From: Marinobacter algicola DG893
GTDB taxonomy: Bacteria > Pseudomonadota > Gammaproteobacteria > Pseudomonadales > Oleiphilaceae
NCBI RefSeq assembly: GCF_000170835.1
Contig: NZ_ABCP01000009.1
Coordinates: forward strand, 1-64,000
Length of the DNA: 64,000 nt
Direction: 5' to 3'
Part shown: in pieces, positions 1-7,931 of the stretch
Numbering within the stretch: the first letter of the stretch is position 1
Layout of the letters: each line of letters begins with the position of its first letter
Made by a program: the position numbers and the translations under genes
Notes under the pieces: model-generated
Database searches by the model: none
What the model was told of the DNA's origin: nothing
The model's input: the letters and a program-made list of their open reading frames with translations, nothing else

Positions 1-50
1 CCAAGCGCACATGGATGTGCTCGTAGCGTTTCCGGGGAGAGAATCCCCCA
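1..50. repeat. Dispersed CATGGATG repeat, copy 1 (probably cut by the window edge)
   Basis: The first bases read CCAAGCGC followed by the near-palindrome GCACATGGATGTGC at 7..20. The same CCAAGCGC plus CACATGGATGTG core recurs at 7834..7853 in another intergenic region. In the second copy a further CCATGGATGG unit lies upstream, so this copy probably begins left of the window. The element sits about 75 bp upstream of the ahcY start. It is non-coding and able to form short hairpins. Its right boundary is approximate. Confidence 0.55.
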
Positions 51-124
51 CCGCCGATGCACCAAATTCCAAGGCCAGGGGACTAGTACTCCAGGCCAAC
101 AGTTCAAAGACGGGAGAACACCAT

Positions 125-1519
125 ATGAGCACTCCGGCAGAAAAACTGAAAAACTTCGATGACTACAAAGTTCGCGATATCTCACTCGCGGGCTGGGGCC
201 GCAAGGAAATCAACATTGCTGAAGGCGAAATGCCCGCACTGATGGCTCTTCGTGAGAAGTACAAAACCGAGCAGCCGCTGAAAGGCGCCAACATCATGGG
301 CTGCATTCACATGACCATCCAGACCGCCGTGCTGATTGAAACGCTGGTTGAGCTGGGCGCCACCGTGCGCTGGTCATCGTGCAACATCTTCTCCACCCAG
401 GATCAGGCAGCCGCCGCCATTGCCGAGAGCGGCGTCCCCGTTTTTGCCTGGAAAGGTGAGACCGACGAAGAATACGACTGGTGCCTCGAGCGTACCGTTG
501 GCGCCGACGTGGACGGCTGGGAACCCAACATGATTCTGGACGACGGCGGCGACCTGACGGCCCTGCTCCACGAAAAGTATCCGGAGATTCTGGCTAACTG
601 CCACGGTGTCACCGAGGAAACCACCACCGGTGTACACCGCTTGCAGGAAATGCTGCGGGACGGCAAGCTGAAAGTGCCGGCCATCAACGTCAACGACGCA
701 GTGACCAAGTCCAAGAACGACAACAAGTACGGCTGCCGCCACAGCTTGAACGATGCCATCAAGCGCGCCACCGACCACCTGCTGTCCGGCAAAAAAGCGC
801 TGGTCATCGGCTACGGCGATGTGGGCAAGGGTTCTGCCGCTTCCCTGCGTCAGGAAGGCATGATCGTGAAGGTCACTGAAGCCGACCCGATCTGCGCCAT
901 GCAGGCCTGCATGGACGGTTTCGAAGTGGTGTCGCCGTACCTTGATGGCGTCAACACCGGCACCGAGGCGGGCGTGGACAAGGCTCTGCTGCAAAACACC
1001 GACCTGCTGGTGACCACCACCGGCAACATGAACGTGTGTGATGCCAACATGCTCAAAGCCATCAAGAGCGGCGCCGTGGTGTGCAACATCGGCCATTTCG
1101 ACAACGAAATCGACACCGCCTACATGCGCAAGAACTGGGAGTGGGACGAGGTCAAACCGCAGGTGCACGTGGTGTATCGCGACAAGGTCGCCAACGACCA
1201 CCTTATCCTGCTGTCCGAAGGCCGCCTGGTGAACCTGGGCAACGCCACCGGCCACCCATCACGGATCATGGACGGTTCCTTCGCCAATCAGGTGCTGGCG
1301 CAGATGTACCTGTTCGAGCGCAAGTTCGCCGACCTTCCCGAAGAAGCCCGCGAAAAGGGTATCTATGTTCAGGTTCTGCCGAAACATCTGGACGAGGAAG
1401 TGGCCCGCGCCATGGTGGAAGGTTTTGGTGGCGTGATCACCAAGATGACGCCGGAGCAGGCGAAGTATATTGGTGTACCGGTCGAAGGCCCGTACAAGCC
1501 GGAAAGTTACAAGTACTGA
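125..1519 (+). CDS. ahcY: Adenosylhomocysteinase (S-adenosyl-L-homocysteine hydrolase)
   Basis: This cytoplasmic NAD-dependent enzyme splits S-adenosylhomocysteine into homocysteine and adenosine, removing the product inhibitor of methyltransferases and feeding the methionine cycle. The 464-residue protein has the usual family length. The NAD-binding glycine motif GYGDVGKG lies near residue 228, and the C-terminus ends in the characteristic KPESYKY. An in-frame start 114 bp upstream would add a low-complexity leader running into repeat DNA, so I take the ATG at 125 ([11 protein letters not shown]), preceded by GGGAGAACACC. metF follows after 12 bp in the same direction, so the two probably form a methionine-cycle operon. 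I looked for an SAH riboswitch upstream and did not find a convincing one. Confidence 0.97.
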   Translation: MSTPAEKLKNFDDYKVRDISLAGWGRKEINIAEGEMPALMALREKYKTEQPLKGANIMGCIHMTIQTAVLIETLVELGATVRWSSCNIFSTQDQAAAAIAESGVPVFAWKGETDEEYDWCLERTVGADVDGWEPNMILDDGGDLTALLHEKYPEILANCHGVTEETTTGVHRLQEMLRDGKLKVPAINVNDAVTKSKNDNKYGCRHSLNDAIKRATDHLLSGKKALVIGYGDVGKGSAASLRQEGMIVKVTEADPICAMQACMDGFEVVSPYLDGVNTGTEAGVDKALLQNTDLLVTTTGNMNVCDANMLKAIKSGAVVCNIGHFDNEIDTAYMRKNWEWDEVKPQVHVVYRDKVANDHLILLSEGRLVNLGNATGHPSRIMDGSFANQVLAQMYLFERKFADLPEEAREKGIYVQVLPKHLDEEVARAMVEGFGGVITKMTPEQAKYIGVPVEGPYKPESYKY

Positions 1520-1531
1520 TCAGGTAGCAGC

Positions 1532-2401
1532 ATGGAAACCCAGAAACAGTTCAAACGCCGCTTCAGCTTTGAGTTTTTCCCACCCAAGACCGACAAGGGC
1601 TGGGAAAAGCTGCAAGGGGTTCGCAACACCCTGGCCGAGGTTGATCCGGATTTCTTCTCGGTTACCTTCGGTGCCGGCGGCTCCACCCGGGATCGCACCG
1701 TGCAGACGGTGCTGGACCTTCACAAACGGGGCGTTTCCACGGCACCGCACCTGTCCTGCGTGGGGGCCACCCGCGACAGCATTGCGGAGCTGCTGGATGT
1801 TTATCGCGAGAACGGCATCAACCGGATCGTCGCCCTGCGAGGCGACATGCCATCCGGCATGGGCGCTGCTGGTGAACTGCGCTACGCCAATGAGCTGGTG
1901 AGTTTTATCCGCGAGTACAGCGGCGATACCTTCAACATTGAAGTAGCGGCTTACCCGGAGTTCCATCCTCAGGCCCGCACTGCGGAAGACGACCTGAAGA
2001 ACTTCGCCCGCAAGGTCGACGCTGGCGCCAACAGCGCCATCACTCAGTACTTCTTTAACGCAGACAGCTATTTCTACTTCATCGACCGTCTGGAGAAGAT
2101 GGGCGTCACCATTCCTGTGGTGCCGGGCATCATGCCCATCGTCAACTTCTCCAACCTGACCCGCTTCTCGGACATGTGCGGCGCGGAAATCCCCCGCTGG
2201 ATCCGCAAGCAACTGGAAGCCTACGGCGATGACAGCGACAGCATCCGCAAGTTTGGTGAGGAAGTGGTCACCGAAATGTGCGCGAAACTGCTTGCTGCAG
2301 GAGCGCCCGGGCTGCACTTCTATACCCTGAACCAAGCGGAACCGAGCCTGAGCATCTGGAAAAACCTGGGGATTGGTGAGCGGGAGAAGATTGCGTTTTA
2401 A
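1532..2401 (+). CDS. metF: 5,10-methylenetetrahydrofolate reductase
   Basis: The FAD enzyme reduces 5,10-methylene-THF to 5-methyl-THF, the methyl donor for homocysteine remethylation. The 289-residue protein has the single-domain bacterial MetF length. It shows the N-terminal FEFFPPKT strand with the catalytic Glu, FGAGGSTRDRT, and the flavin and folate-site segments ALRGD and ITQYFFN. It lies 12 bp after ahcY, so hydrolysis of SAH and resupply of the methyl group are co-expressed. A hairpin follows about 20 bp after the stop. Confidence 0.97.
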   Translation: METQKQFKRRFSFEFFPPKTDKGWEKLQGVRNTLAEVDPDFFSVTFGAGGSTRDRTVQTVLDLHKRGVSTAPHLSCVGATRDSIAELLDVYRENGINRIVALRGDMPSGMGAAGELRYANELVSFIREYSGDTFNIEVAAYPEFHPQARTAEDDLKNFARKVDAGANSAITQYFFNADSYFYFIDRLEKMGVTIPVVPGIMPIVNFSNLTRFSDMCGAEIPRWIRKQLEAYGDDSDSIRKFGEEVVTEMCAKLLAAGAPGLHFYTLNQAEPSLSIWKNLGIGEREKIAF

Positions 2402-2420
2402 TGTATTTGCCGCTCTCCCG

Positions 2421-2445
2421 GCCCTCTCCTTCCATGGGAGAGGGC
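2421..2445. repeat. Hairpin after metF
   Basis: A perfect 9-bp inverted repeat, GCCCTCTCC and GGAGAGGGC, is separated by the 7-nt loop TTCCATG, just downstream of metF. No T-run follows on the + strand, so it is a poor intrinsic terminator. It looks like the short CCCTCTCC...GGAGAGGG elements scattered in many gammaproteobacterial genomes, and may instead protect mRNA ends. Only one copy is seen here. Confidence 0.45.
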
Positions 2446-2610
2446 TCTCTCCTCCAACCGTTTGATTTCCTGAAATTCTCCGCCTGATGGTCTAAAGTGT
2501 ATGGGTTGCAGTTCCACAAACCGCCCCCGGAAAGAACAGGCTTGATCAGCCCGCATTTCTGGAGCGCCCCACCGGGTGCACGGGCAACAAAAGTAAAAAC
2601 AGGAGATTGT

Positions 2611-3369
2611 ATGAGCACCAAATGGCTTAAGACGGTTGGCGCAACATTGGCACTTACCGTTGCCGCAGGCACTGCCAGCGCAGAGACCCTGCGCGTCGTC
2701 ACCGACCCCAGCTTCGTGCCGTTCGAGATGATGGACCAGGAGACCGGCGAGATGATCGGTTTCGACATGGAGATCATTCGCGAAGTGGCAGACCGTGCCG
2801 GCTTTGAAATCGACCTGAACACCATGGACTTTAACGGCATCATCCCTGCCCTGCAGACCGGCAACGTGGACATCGCCATTGCCGGGATCACCATCACCGA
2901 AGAGCGTGAGGAAATCGTTGATTTCTCCGATCCGTATTACGATTCCGGCCTGAGAATTCTGGTACGCCAGGACAACGGCAAAGTTGGCGAGATCTCCGAC
3001 CTCGAAGGCGTCAAGATCGGCACCAAGATCGGTAGCACCAGTTACGACTACCTGATGAAAACGCTGGACAAAAATGACGGCGTAACGCCCTATCCAGGCA
3101 GTTCAGACATGTACATGGCCCTGATGTCAGGCGCCGTTGATGCGGTGTTCTACGATGCACCCAACGTTGGCTACTTCGCCAGCACCCGCGGTGAAGGCAA
3201 GGTCAAAACCGTTGGCAAACTTTACGAAGGCCAGCAGTACGGCATCGCCCTGAAAAACGGCAGTGAGTGGGTGGACGACGTCAACGAAGCCCTGGCGTCC
3301 ATCAAGGAAGACGGCACCTACAAGAAAATCTACGAGAAGTGGTTCGGCCCCATGCCGGAAGACATGTAA
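2611..3369 (+). CDS. Polar amino-acid ABC transporter, periplasmic binding protein (GlnH/HisJ-like)
   Basis: This is the solute receptor of an amino-acid importer. The ATG at 2611 has GGAG eight bases upstream and begins a clear signal peptide, MSTKWLKTVG to TASA, with likely cleavage before ETLRVV; a longer in-frame reading would destroy it. The mature protein is a type II periplasmic binding fold: VVTDPSFVPFE at the N-terminus, FDMEIIREVA, DFNGIIPALQTGNVDIAIAG, and the TITEERE segment typical of glutamine/histidine/lysine-arginine-ornithine binding proteins. 252 residues is the normal length. Permease and ATPase genes follow. The exact substrate cannot be read from sequence; glutamine is plausible. 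Confidence 0.93.
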   Translation: MSTKWLKTVGATLALTVAAGTASAETLRVVTDPSFVPFEMMDQETGEMIGFDMEIIREVADRAGFEIDLNTMDFNGIIPALQTGNVDIAIAGITITEEREEIVDFSDPYYDSGLRILVRQDNGKVGEISDLEGVKIGTKIGSTSYDYLMKTLDKNDGVTPYPGSSDMYMALMSGAVDAVFYDAPNVGYFASTRGEGKVKTVGKLYEGQQYGIALKNGSEWVDDVNEALASIKEDGTYKKIYEKWFGPMPEDM

Positions 3370-3385
3370 AACTGAAAACCACAGT

Positions 3386-3404
3386 CGGGGTGCACAACAC
3401 CCCG
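3386..3404 (+). promoter_or_regulatory. Intercistronic hairpin between binding protein and permease
   Basis: Arms CGGGGTG and CACCCCG flank a 5-nt loop (CACAA), with no T-tract after them. Stem-loops here are common in ABC operons. They stabilise the upstream mRNA and partly block read-through, giving more binding protein than permease. The role is inferred from position. Confidence 0.5.
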
Positions 3405-3438
3405 GCTGGTAACTCCCCATCCAACGGAGACATCCACT

Positions 3439-4110
3439 GTGGAATTCCAGTTTCAGTTTGACTGGCAGGCAGCCATCAATGCTATTCCTTACCTTCTCAA
3501 AGGCGTTCCCTATACCCTGCTTATTTCCTTTGGCGGTCTCGCCATCGGTTTTGTGCTGGGTATTATTTTTGGCCTGTTGAGCATCAATAAAAAATGGTTC
3601 TTGCGCTGGCCCGCAACAGCGTATATCGAAATCTTTCGCGGCACCCCCATTCTCGTGCAGGTGCTGTTTATCTTTTACGGCCTTCCGGACCTGGTGGGCG
3701 GCCCCATTGACCCACTGACCGCCGGTATCGCCGCTATTGCACTGAACTCCGGCGCCTATATTTCCGAAGTGGTTCGGGGCGGTGTGCAATCCATCGACAA
3801 AGGTCAGACCGAGGCCGGCCTGTCGCTGGGCCTGTCCCGTTCCCAGACCTTCTGGTCGGTTGTCTGGCCCCAGGCCTTCCGCCGCATGATCCCGCCCCTG
3901 GGCAATCAGGCGATCGTGAGCATCAAGGACACGTCACTGTTCTCGGTCATCGGTGTGGGCGAGCTGGTTCGTCAGGGCCAGGTGTACATCGCCAACACCT
4001 TTACCGCCTTCGAGGTCTACTTCGTGGTGGCGATCATGTACCTCGCGATTACCCTCTCCCTCTCACTCGTGCTCCGCCTGATTGAGCGGCGCGGACTGGC
4101 TTCTGTCTGA
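3439..4110 (+). CDS. Polar amino-acid ABC transporter permease (GlnP/HisM-like)
   Basis: This inner-membrane subunit of the amino-acid importer probably works as a homodimer, since only one permease gene is present. It starts with GTG (MEFQFQFDWQ) behind GGAGA. The 223 residues carry about five hydrophobic segments and the HisMQ-family features: IEIFRGTPILVQVLFIFYGLP, the EAA loop region around TEAGLSLGLSRSQTFWSVVWPQAFR, and PPLGNQAIVSIKDTSLFSVIG. The ATPase starts 13 bp downstream. Confidence 0.93.
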   Translation: MEFQFQFDWQAAINAIPYLLKGVPYTLLISFGGLAIGFVLGIIFGLLSINKKWFLRWPATAYIEIFRGTPILVQVLFIFYGLPDLVGGPIDPLTAGIAAIALNSGAYISEVVRGGVQSIDKGQTEAGLSLGLSRSQTFWSVVWPQAFRRMIPPLGNQAIVSIKDTSLFSVIGVGELVRQGQVYIANTFTAFEVYFVVAIMYLAITLSLSLVLRLIERRGLASV

Positions 4111-4123
4111 AGGATAGGTACCC

Positions 4124-4870
4124 ATGACACAGATCGTGCAAATGCAGGGCATGAACAAGTACTTCGGTACCCTGCATGTCCTCAAGGAAATTGACCTGAC
4201 CGTTGAAGCCGGCGAAGTGGTGGTGGTTATCGGCGCCAGTGGCTCCGGCAAATCCACCCTGATCCGTTGCGTCAACGGCCTGGAAGAGTTCGAGTCCGGC
4301 AAGCTGGTGGTGGACGGGAACGAGCTTGCCCCGAAGAGTGGCAACCCGAAAGCCCTGGCTGAAATCCGCAAGGAAGTCGGCATGGTGTTCCAGCAGTTCA
4401 ACCTGTTCCCTCACCTGACGGTGAAGAAAAACATCATGCTCGCGCCCCGAAAGGTCAAGGATGCCCCCGAAACCATCGCCAACGCCACGGCGGAACGCCT
4501 CTTGAATCGAGTAGGCATCGGCAGCCAGGCGGACAAGTTCCCCAGCCAGCTCTCCGGGGGTCAGCAGCAGCGCGTGGCCATTGCCCGCGCACTGGCCATG
4601 GAACCCCGGCTGATGCTGTTCGACGAACCCACCTCAGCGCTGGACCCGGAAATGATCGGTGAAGTGCTGGACGTGATGCGGGAATTGGCCAAGGAAGGGA
4701 TGACCATGATGGTGGTGACCCACGAAATGGGCTTCGCCCGGGAAGTGGCCGACCGCGTGATCTACATCCACGAAGGCCAGATTGTCGAGGAAGGCAAACC
4801 AGCGGATGTGTTCGACAACCCGCAGAATGAGCGCACCCAGGCGTTCCTAAGCCGGGTGTTGGCGCACTGA
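4124..4870 (+). CDS. Polar amino-acid ABC transporter ATP-binding protein (GlnQ-like)
   Basis: This ATPase powers the importer. In 248 residues it has Walker [10 protein letters not shown] (about 40-48), a Q-loop in [11 protein letters not shown], the signature LSGGQQQR, Walker [15 protein letters not shown] and the switch histidine in VTHEMGFA. That is the GlnQ/ArtP/HisP layout. ATG with GGATAGG upstream. It is the last gene of the three-gene operon and ends 18 bp from a convergent gene. No obvious terminator separates them. Confidence 0.95.
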   Translation: MTQIVQMQGMNKYFGTLHVLKEIDLTVEAGEVVVVIGASGSGKSTLIRCVNGLEEFESGKLVVDGNELAPKSGNPKALAEIRKEVGMVFQQFNLFPHLTVKKNIMLAPRKVKDAPETIANATAERLLNRVGIGSQADKFPSQLSGGQQQRVAIARALAMEPRLMLFDEPTSALDPEMIGEVLDVMRELAKEGMTMMVVTHEMGFAREVADRVIYIHEGQIVEEGKPADVFDNPQNERTQAFLSRVLAH

Positions 4871-4888
4871 GGCCACTCGCCTTTTGCT

Positions 4889-5377
4889 TCACAACAACTG
4901 GCGGGTGATCCTGTACTCCTTCTCAATCTTGGTATGGGAATCATCCGCCAGAAACCGCGCAATCTTCTTGCCCAGCAACGGCACTTCGCACCACACATTC
5001 AGCGTGACGTAATTGATGCAGGCCTGGTCCGTACCCTGCAGGCGCATGTTGCCCTTGATCTTGGCAGGCACGCCTTCAATTTTTACCCGGAATTCGCAAT
5101 GCCATTCGCCATCGTCCTTGCGGAACCAGTGCTCTTCCTGGCGGACGCGATTCCATTCTTTGTGGAAGCTGGCCAGGATACCGGGCACCTCGTTGGACGC
5201 CATCACTTCTCGCTCCACCACCACTTTTGCGGACAAGTCGTCGCGGGTCAGCTCGGGTATACGCACATTGCGCGAACCCAGCCGCTGGTTTTTCTCCTGG
5301 ATATGGGCCTCGTCGAAAAACGCACCCAGCACCCGGTCCAGGCCAGCATCGTATGAATGTCTCAATTCCAGTTCCAT
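4889..5377 (-). CDS. DUF2505 family protein
   Basis: This 162-residue soluble protein resembles the DUF2505 family (MELELRHSYDAG, then alternating beta and helical segments with FRVKIEGVPAKIKGNMRL). The family is thought to adopt an SRPBCC/START-like cavity fold, so it may bind a lipid or other hydrophobic ligand, but no function is established. The start at 5377 is supported by GGAGG six bases upstream; a start 51 bp earlier lacks this. It is transcribed away from bioA and converges on the ABC operon. No signal peptide. Confidence 0.75.
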   Translation of the reverse strand: MELELRHSYDAGLDRVLGAFFDEAHIQEKNQRLGSRNVRIPELTRDDLSAKVVVEREVMASNEVPGILASFHKEWNRVRQEEHWFRKDDGEWHCEFRVKIEGVPAKIKGNMRLQGTDQACINYVTLNVWCEVPLLGKKIARFLADDSHTKIEKEYRITRQLL

Positions 5378-5475
5378 AAAGGCCTCCGTAAAAGAATGGC
5401 CTGATTGTGCGCGGTGAGATTCATTCACACATTGGCCCGCCGGTCACCGGCGGATGGCATAGTGGTCAGCAGGCG

Positions 5476-5507
5476 TTGTTAACTGTAATATTCGCACTGG
5501 TTAACAA
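5476..5507. promoter_or_regulatory. BirA (biotin repressor) operator upstream of bioA
   Basis: Half-sites TTGTTAACT (5476..5484) and GGTTAACAA (5499..5507) form an inverted repeat with a 14-bp spacer, matching the known BirA pattern TTGTAAACC-N14-16-GGTTTACAA with one arm mismatch. It lies 52 bp before the bioA start. A plausible promoter (TGGTCA at 5463..5468, 17 bp, TAATAT at 5486..5491) overlaps it, as expected for repression by BirA bound to biotinyl-AMP. Confidence 0.8.
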
Positions 5508-5559
5508 CCGACCTTTTGTTGGAACCTAACAGAACCCCACCGTCTGACGGAGATTTATC

Positions 5560-6912
5560 ATGCGCAATGCTGACCTCGTTGCCCGCGGCCTCAAATCCGT
5601 ATGGCATCCCTGCACCCAGATGAAAGACCACGAAGGCACCTTGCCTCTGGTGCCGATCAAACGGGGCGAAGGGGTCTGGCTGGAGGATTTCGAGAGCAAC
5701 CGCTACATCGACGCCGTGAGCTCCTGGTGGGTCAACCTGTTCGGCCATGCGAACCCCAGAATCAACGCGGCTATTCAGGAGCAGATTGGTCAGTTGGAGC
5801 ATGTGATCCTGGCGGGGTTTACCCACGAGCCGGTGGTCAGCCTGTCCGAGCGGCTGATTGAAGTGACTCCTGAAGGCCTCAACAAGTGCTTCTACGCTGA
5901 CAACGGTTCGTCTGCGATTGAAGCAGCGCTCAAGATGAGTTTCCACTACTGGAAGAACCACGGTAAGCCGGGCAAGAAAAACTTCGTGAACCTGAGCAAC
6001 AGCTACCATGGCGAAACCCTGGGGGCACTGGCACTGGGCGATGTTGCCCTCTACAAGGACACCTACCAACCGCTGCTGATGGAAGTCATGACGGCGCCCT
6101 CCCCGGATGCATTCAACAAGGAGCCCGGCGAAACCGACGAGGAATACGCGCTACGTCAGTTTGAGGCCATGGACGCACTTCTGGCCGAAAAGCACGAGGA
6201 AATCTGCGCCGTGGTGGTGGAGCCCCTGATACAGTGCGCCGGCGGCATGCGCATGCACCACCCGATTTACCACACCAAACTGCGCGAAGCCTGCGACAAA
6301 TATGGCGTGCACCTGATCGCCGACGAAATCGCGGTTGGCTTCGGCCGCACCGGCACCCTGTTCGCTTGCGAGCAGTCCGGCATCACTCCGGACTTCATGT
6401 GCCTGTCGAAGGGCCTGACTGCCGGCTACCTGCCACTGTCGGTGGTGTTGACCACGGATACGGTCTACAACGCCTTCTACGACGATTACGAAACCCTGAA
6501 AGCCTTCCTGCACAGCCACAGCTATACCGGCAATCCCATCGGCTGCGCCGTTGCCCTGGCCACCCTGGACATCTTCCGCGATGACAACGTCATCGAAAAC
6601 AACAAACGCCTGAGCACCTGTATGGCAGACTCCGTCGCGCATCTGGCGGACCACCCCAACGTCGGCGACATCCGCCAACACGGCATGACCCTGGCGGTGG
6701 AAATGGTGAAAAACAAAGCCACCAAAGAGCCCTTCCCCTGGCAGGAGCGCCGCGGCATTCGCGTATACCAGCATGCACTCACCCGCCAGTCGCTATTGCG
6801 GCCACTGGGTAACGTGGTCTACTTTATGCCCCCTTACGTAATCACCGAAGAACAGATCCGCCACCTGGCCCAAGTGGCCACAGAAGGCATCGAAATCGCC
6901 GTACGGGACTGA
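5560..6912 (+). CDS. bioA: Adenosylmethionine-8-amino-7-oxononanoate aminotransferase
   Basis: This PLP enzyme of biotin synthesis moves the amino group of S-adenosylmethionine to KAPA, giving DAPA. The 450 residues begin with the BioA hallmark VWHPCTQMKDH and contain SSWWVNLFGHANP, the class III aminotransferase core (ADEIAVGFGRTGTLFACE) and the PLP-lysine region LSKGLTAGYLPLS. The ATG at 5560 follows CGGAGA. It stands apart from bioBFHCD, which are not in this window, but carries its own BirA operator. rsmE starts 9 bp downstream and is probably co-transcribed. Confidence 0.97.
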   Translation: MRNADLVARGLKSVWHPCTQMKDHEGTLPLVPIKRGEGVWLEDFESNRYIDAVSSWWVNLFGHANPRINAAIQEQIGQLEHVILAGFTHEPVVSLSERLIEVTPEGLNKCFYADNGSSAIEAALKMSFHYWKNHGKPGKKNFVNLSNSYHGETLGALALGDVALYKDTYQPLLMEVMTAPSPDAFNKEPGETDEEYALRQFEAMDALLAEKHEEICAVVVEPLIQCAGGMRMHHPIYHTKLREACDKYGVHLIADEIAVGFGRTGTLFACEQSGITPDFMCLSKGLTAGYLPLSVVLTTDTVYNAFYDDYETLKAFLHSHSYTGNPIGCAVALATLDIFRDDNVIENNKRLSTCMADSVAHLADHPNVGDIRQHGMTLAVEMVKNKATKEPFPWQERRGIRVYQHALTRQSLLRPLGNVVYFMPPYVITEEQIRHLAQVATEGIEIAVRD

Positions 6913-6921
6913 CAATAGACC

Positions 6922-7656
6922 ATGCGCATCCCCCGCATATACACCGACTCACCCCTGAGTGAAGGCGCCACGGCCGGCCTGGACGACAACGCAGCTCAAC
7001 ACGTCGGCCGTGTGCTGCGCATGCAGCCCGGCCAGGAGCTGCTGCTGTTCAACGGTGACGGCAACGACTACCCCGCCACCATCACCGAGGCCGGGAAAAA
7101 ACACGTGTCGGTCGAGGTGGGAACGCCGTCCGCGAATGCCACCGAGTCCCACCTGGAGATCGTACTCGGCCAGACCCTCTCCAAAGGCGACCGCATGGAT
7201 TATGCCGTCCAAAAAGCCGTGGAGATGGGTGTTACCCGCATCGTGCCGCTGACCACCGAACGCTGCGACGTCAAACTCAAAGGTGACCGCGAAGATAAAC
7301 GCCTGCGCCACTGGCAATCCGTCGCCATCAGCGCCGCCGAGCAATGCGGCCGAGCCCGGGTGCCCGAGATAGTACCGGTGATGACACTGTCGGAATGGTT
7401 TGAAAACTCGGGTGACTGCGACTTGCGCCTGGTCCTCCACCACCGCACCGAGCAGTCCCTGAACACCCTCGCCAAACCCACCCGCGTTGCCTTGATGATC
7501 GGCCCCGAAGGTGGCCTCAGCCCGGACGAAATTACCGCTGCCGCAAACGCCGGCTTCCTGCCCGTTGCCCTTGGCCCCCGCGTTCTAAGGACAGAAACCG
7601 CGCCCGTCGCCGCCATGGCCTTGTGCCAATGGTTGTGGGGAGACATCGGAGACTGA
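6922..7656 (+). CDS. rsmE: 16S rRNA (uracil-1498-N3) methyltransferase
   Basis: This SPOUT-family enzyme methylates U1498 of 16S rRNA in the assembled 30S subunit. It has 244 residues: an N-terminal PUA-like part (RIPRIYTDSPLSEG, QHVGRVLRMQPGQELLLFNGDG) and the C-terminal knotted domain with MIGPEGGLSPDEI and LGPRVLRTETAPVAA, which form the SAM site. It lies 9 bp after bioA, so biotin status may affect its expression. The bioA-rsmE pairing is one I recall from other gammaproteobacteria. Confidence 0.96.
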   Translation: MRIPRIYTDSPLSEGATAGLDDNAAQHVGRVLRMQPGQELLLFNGDGNDYPATITEAGKKHVSVEVGTPSANATESHLEIVLGQTLSKGDRMDYAVQKAVEMGVTRIVPLTTERCDVKLKGDREDKRLRHWQSVAISAAEQCGRARVPEIVPVMTLSEWFENSGDCDLRLVLHHRTEQSLNTLAKPTRVALMIGPEGGLSPDEITAAANAGFLPVALGPRVLRTETAPVAAMALCQWLWGDIGD

Positions 7657-7817
7657 CAAGTTCCGACCGTGCCGCCGTCTCAGGCCGGCAGGTAAGTCAT
7701 TGACAGACGCAGCGCCTGACAACATGATCCCTGTCGAGCATCAAAGCGAGAAGACTGTTGAAGGCGCCTCCGTGGTTTGGGCTGCCTTACGGGAAGGATT
7801 CTCTAATCTGTGCGGAT

Positions 7818-7883
7818 CCATGGATGGCGGAGCCCAAGCGCCACATGGATGTGCCGCAGGAGCGTGTTTTGGAGAATGTTCCT
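7818..7883. repeat. Dispersed CATGGATG repeat, copy 2
   Basis: Between rsmE and the DUF445 gene lie two near-palindromic units 24 bp apart: CCATGGATGG at 7818..7827 and CACATGGATGTG at 7842..7853. CCAAGCGC at 7834..7841 is shared with copy 1 at the window start, and the bases after the core (GCAGGAGCGTGTTTTGGAG) are loosely similar to those after copy 1. The rest of the 275-bp gap (7657..7931) holds no gene I can support. It looks like a family of intergenic repeats with paired CAT-GG-ATG hairpins. The boundaries are approximate. Confidence 0.55.
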
Positions 7884-7931
7884 TAACGGTATGGCACCAA
7901 ATCACCAACAACCAAAGAACGCGAGCACCAG

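Noticed and set aside
1..124. SAH riboswitch upstream of ahcY
   Set aside because: SAH riboswitches often precede ahcY, but the conserved GAGGAGCGCUGC and CAGGCUCGG elements are not present; the leader is mostly the CATGGATG repeat.
374..1255. A 293-codon minus-strand open frame
   Set aside because: It is the mirror of ahcY, with low-complexity His/Val-rich composition and no ribosome site.
2421..2445. Intrinsic terminator after metF
   Set aside because: The hairpin is good but no T-run follows, so I list it as a hairpin repeat.
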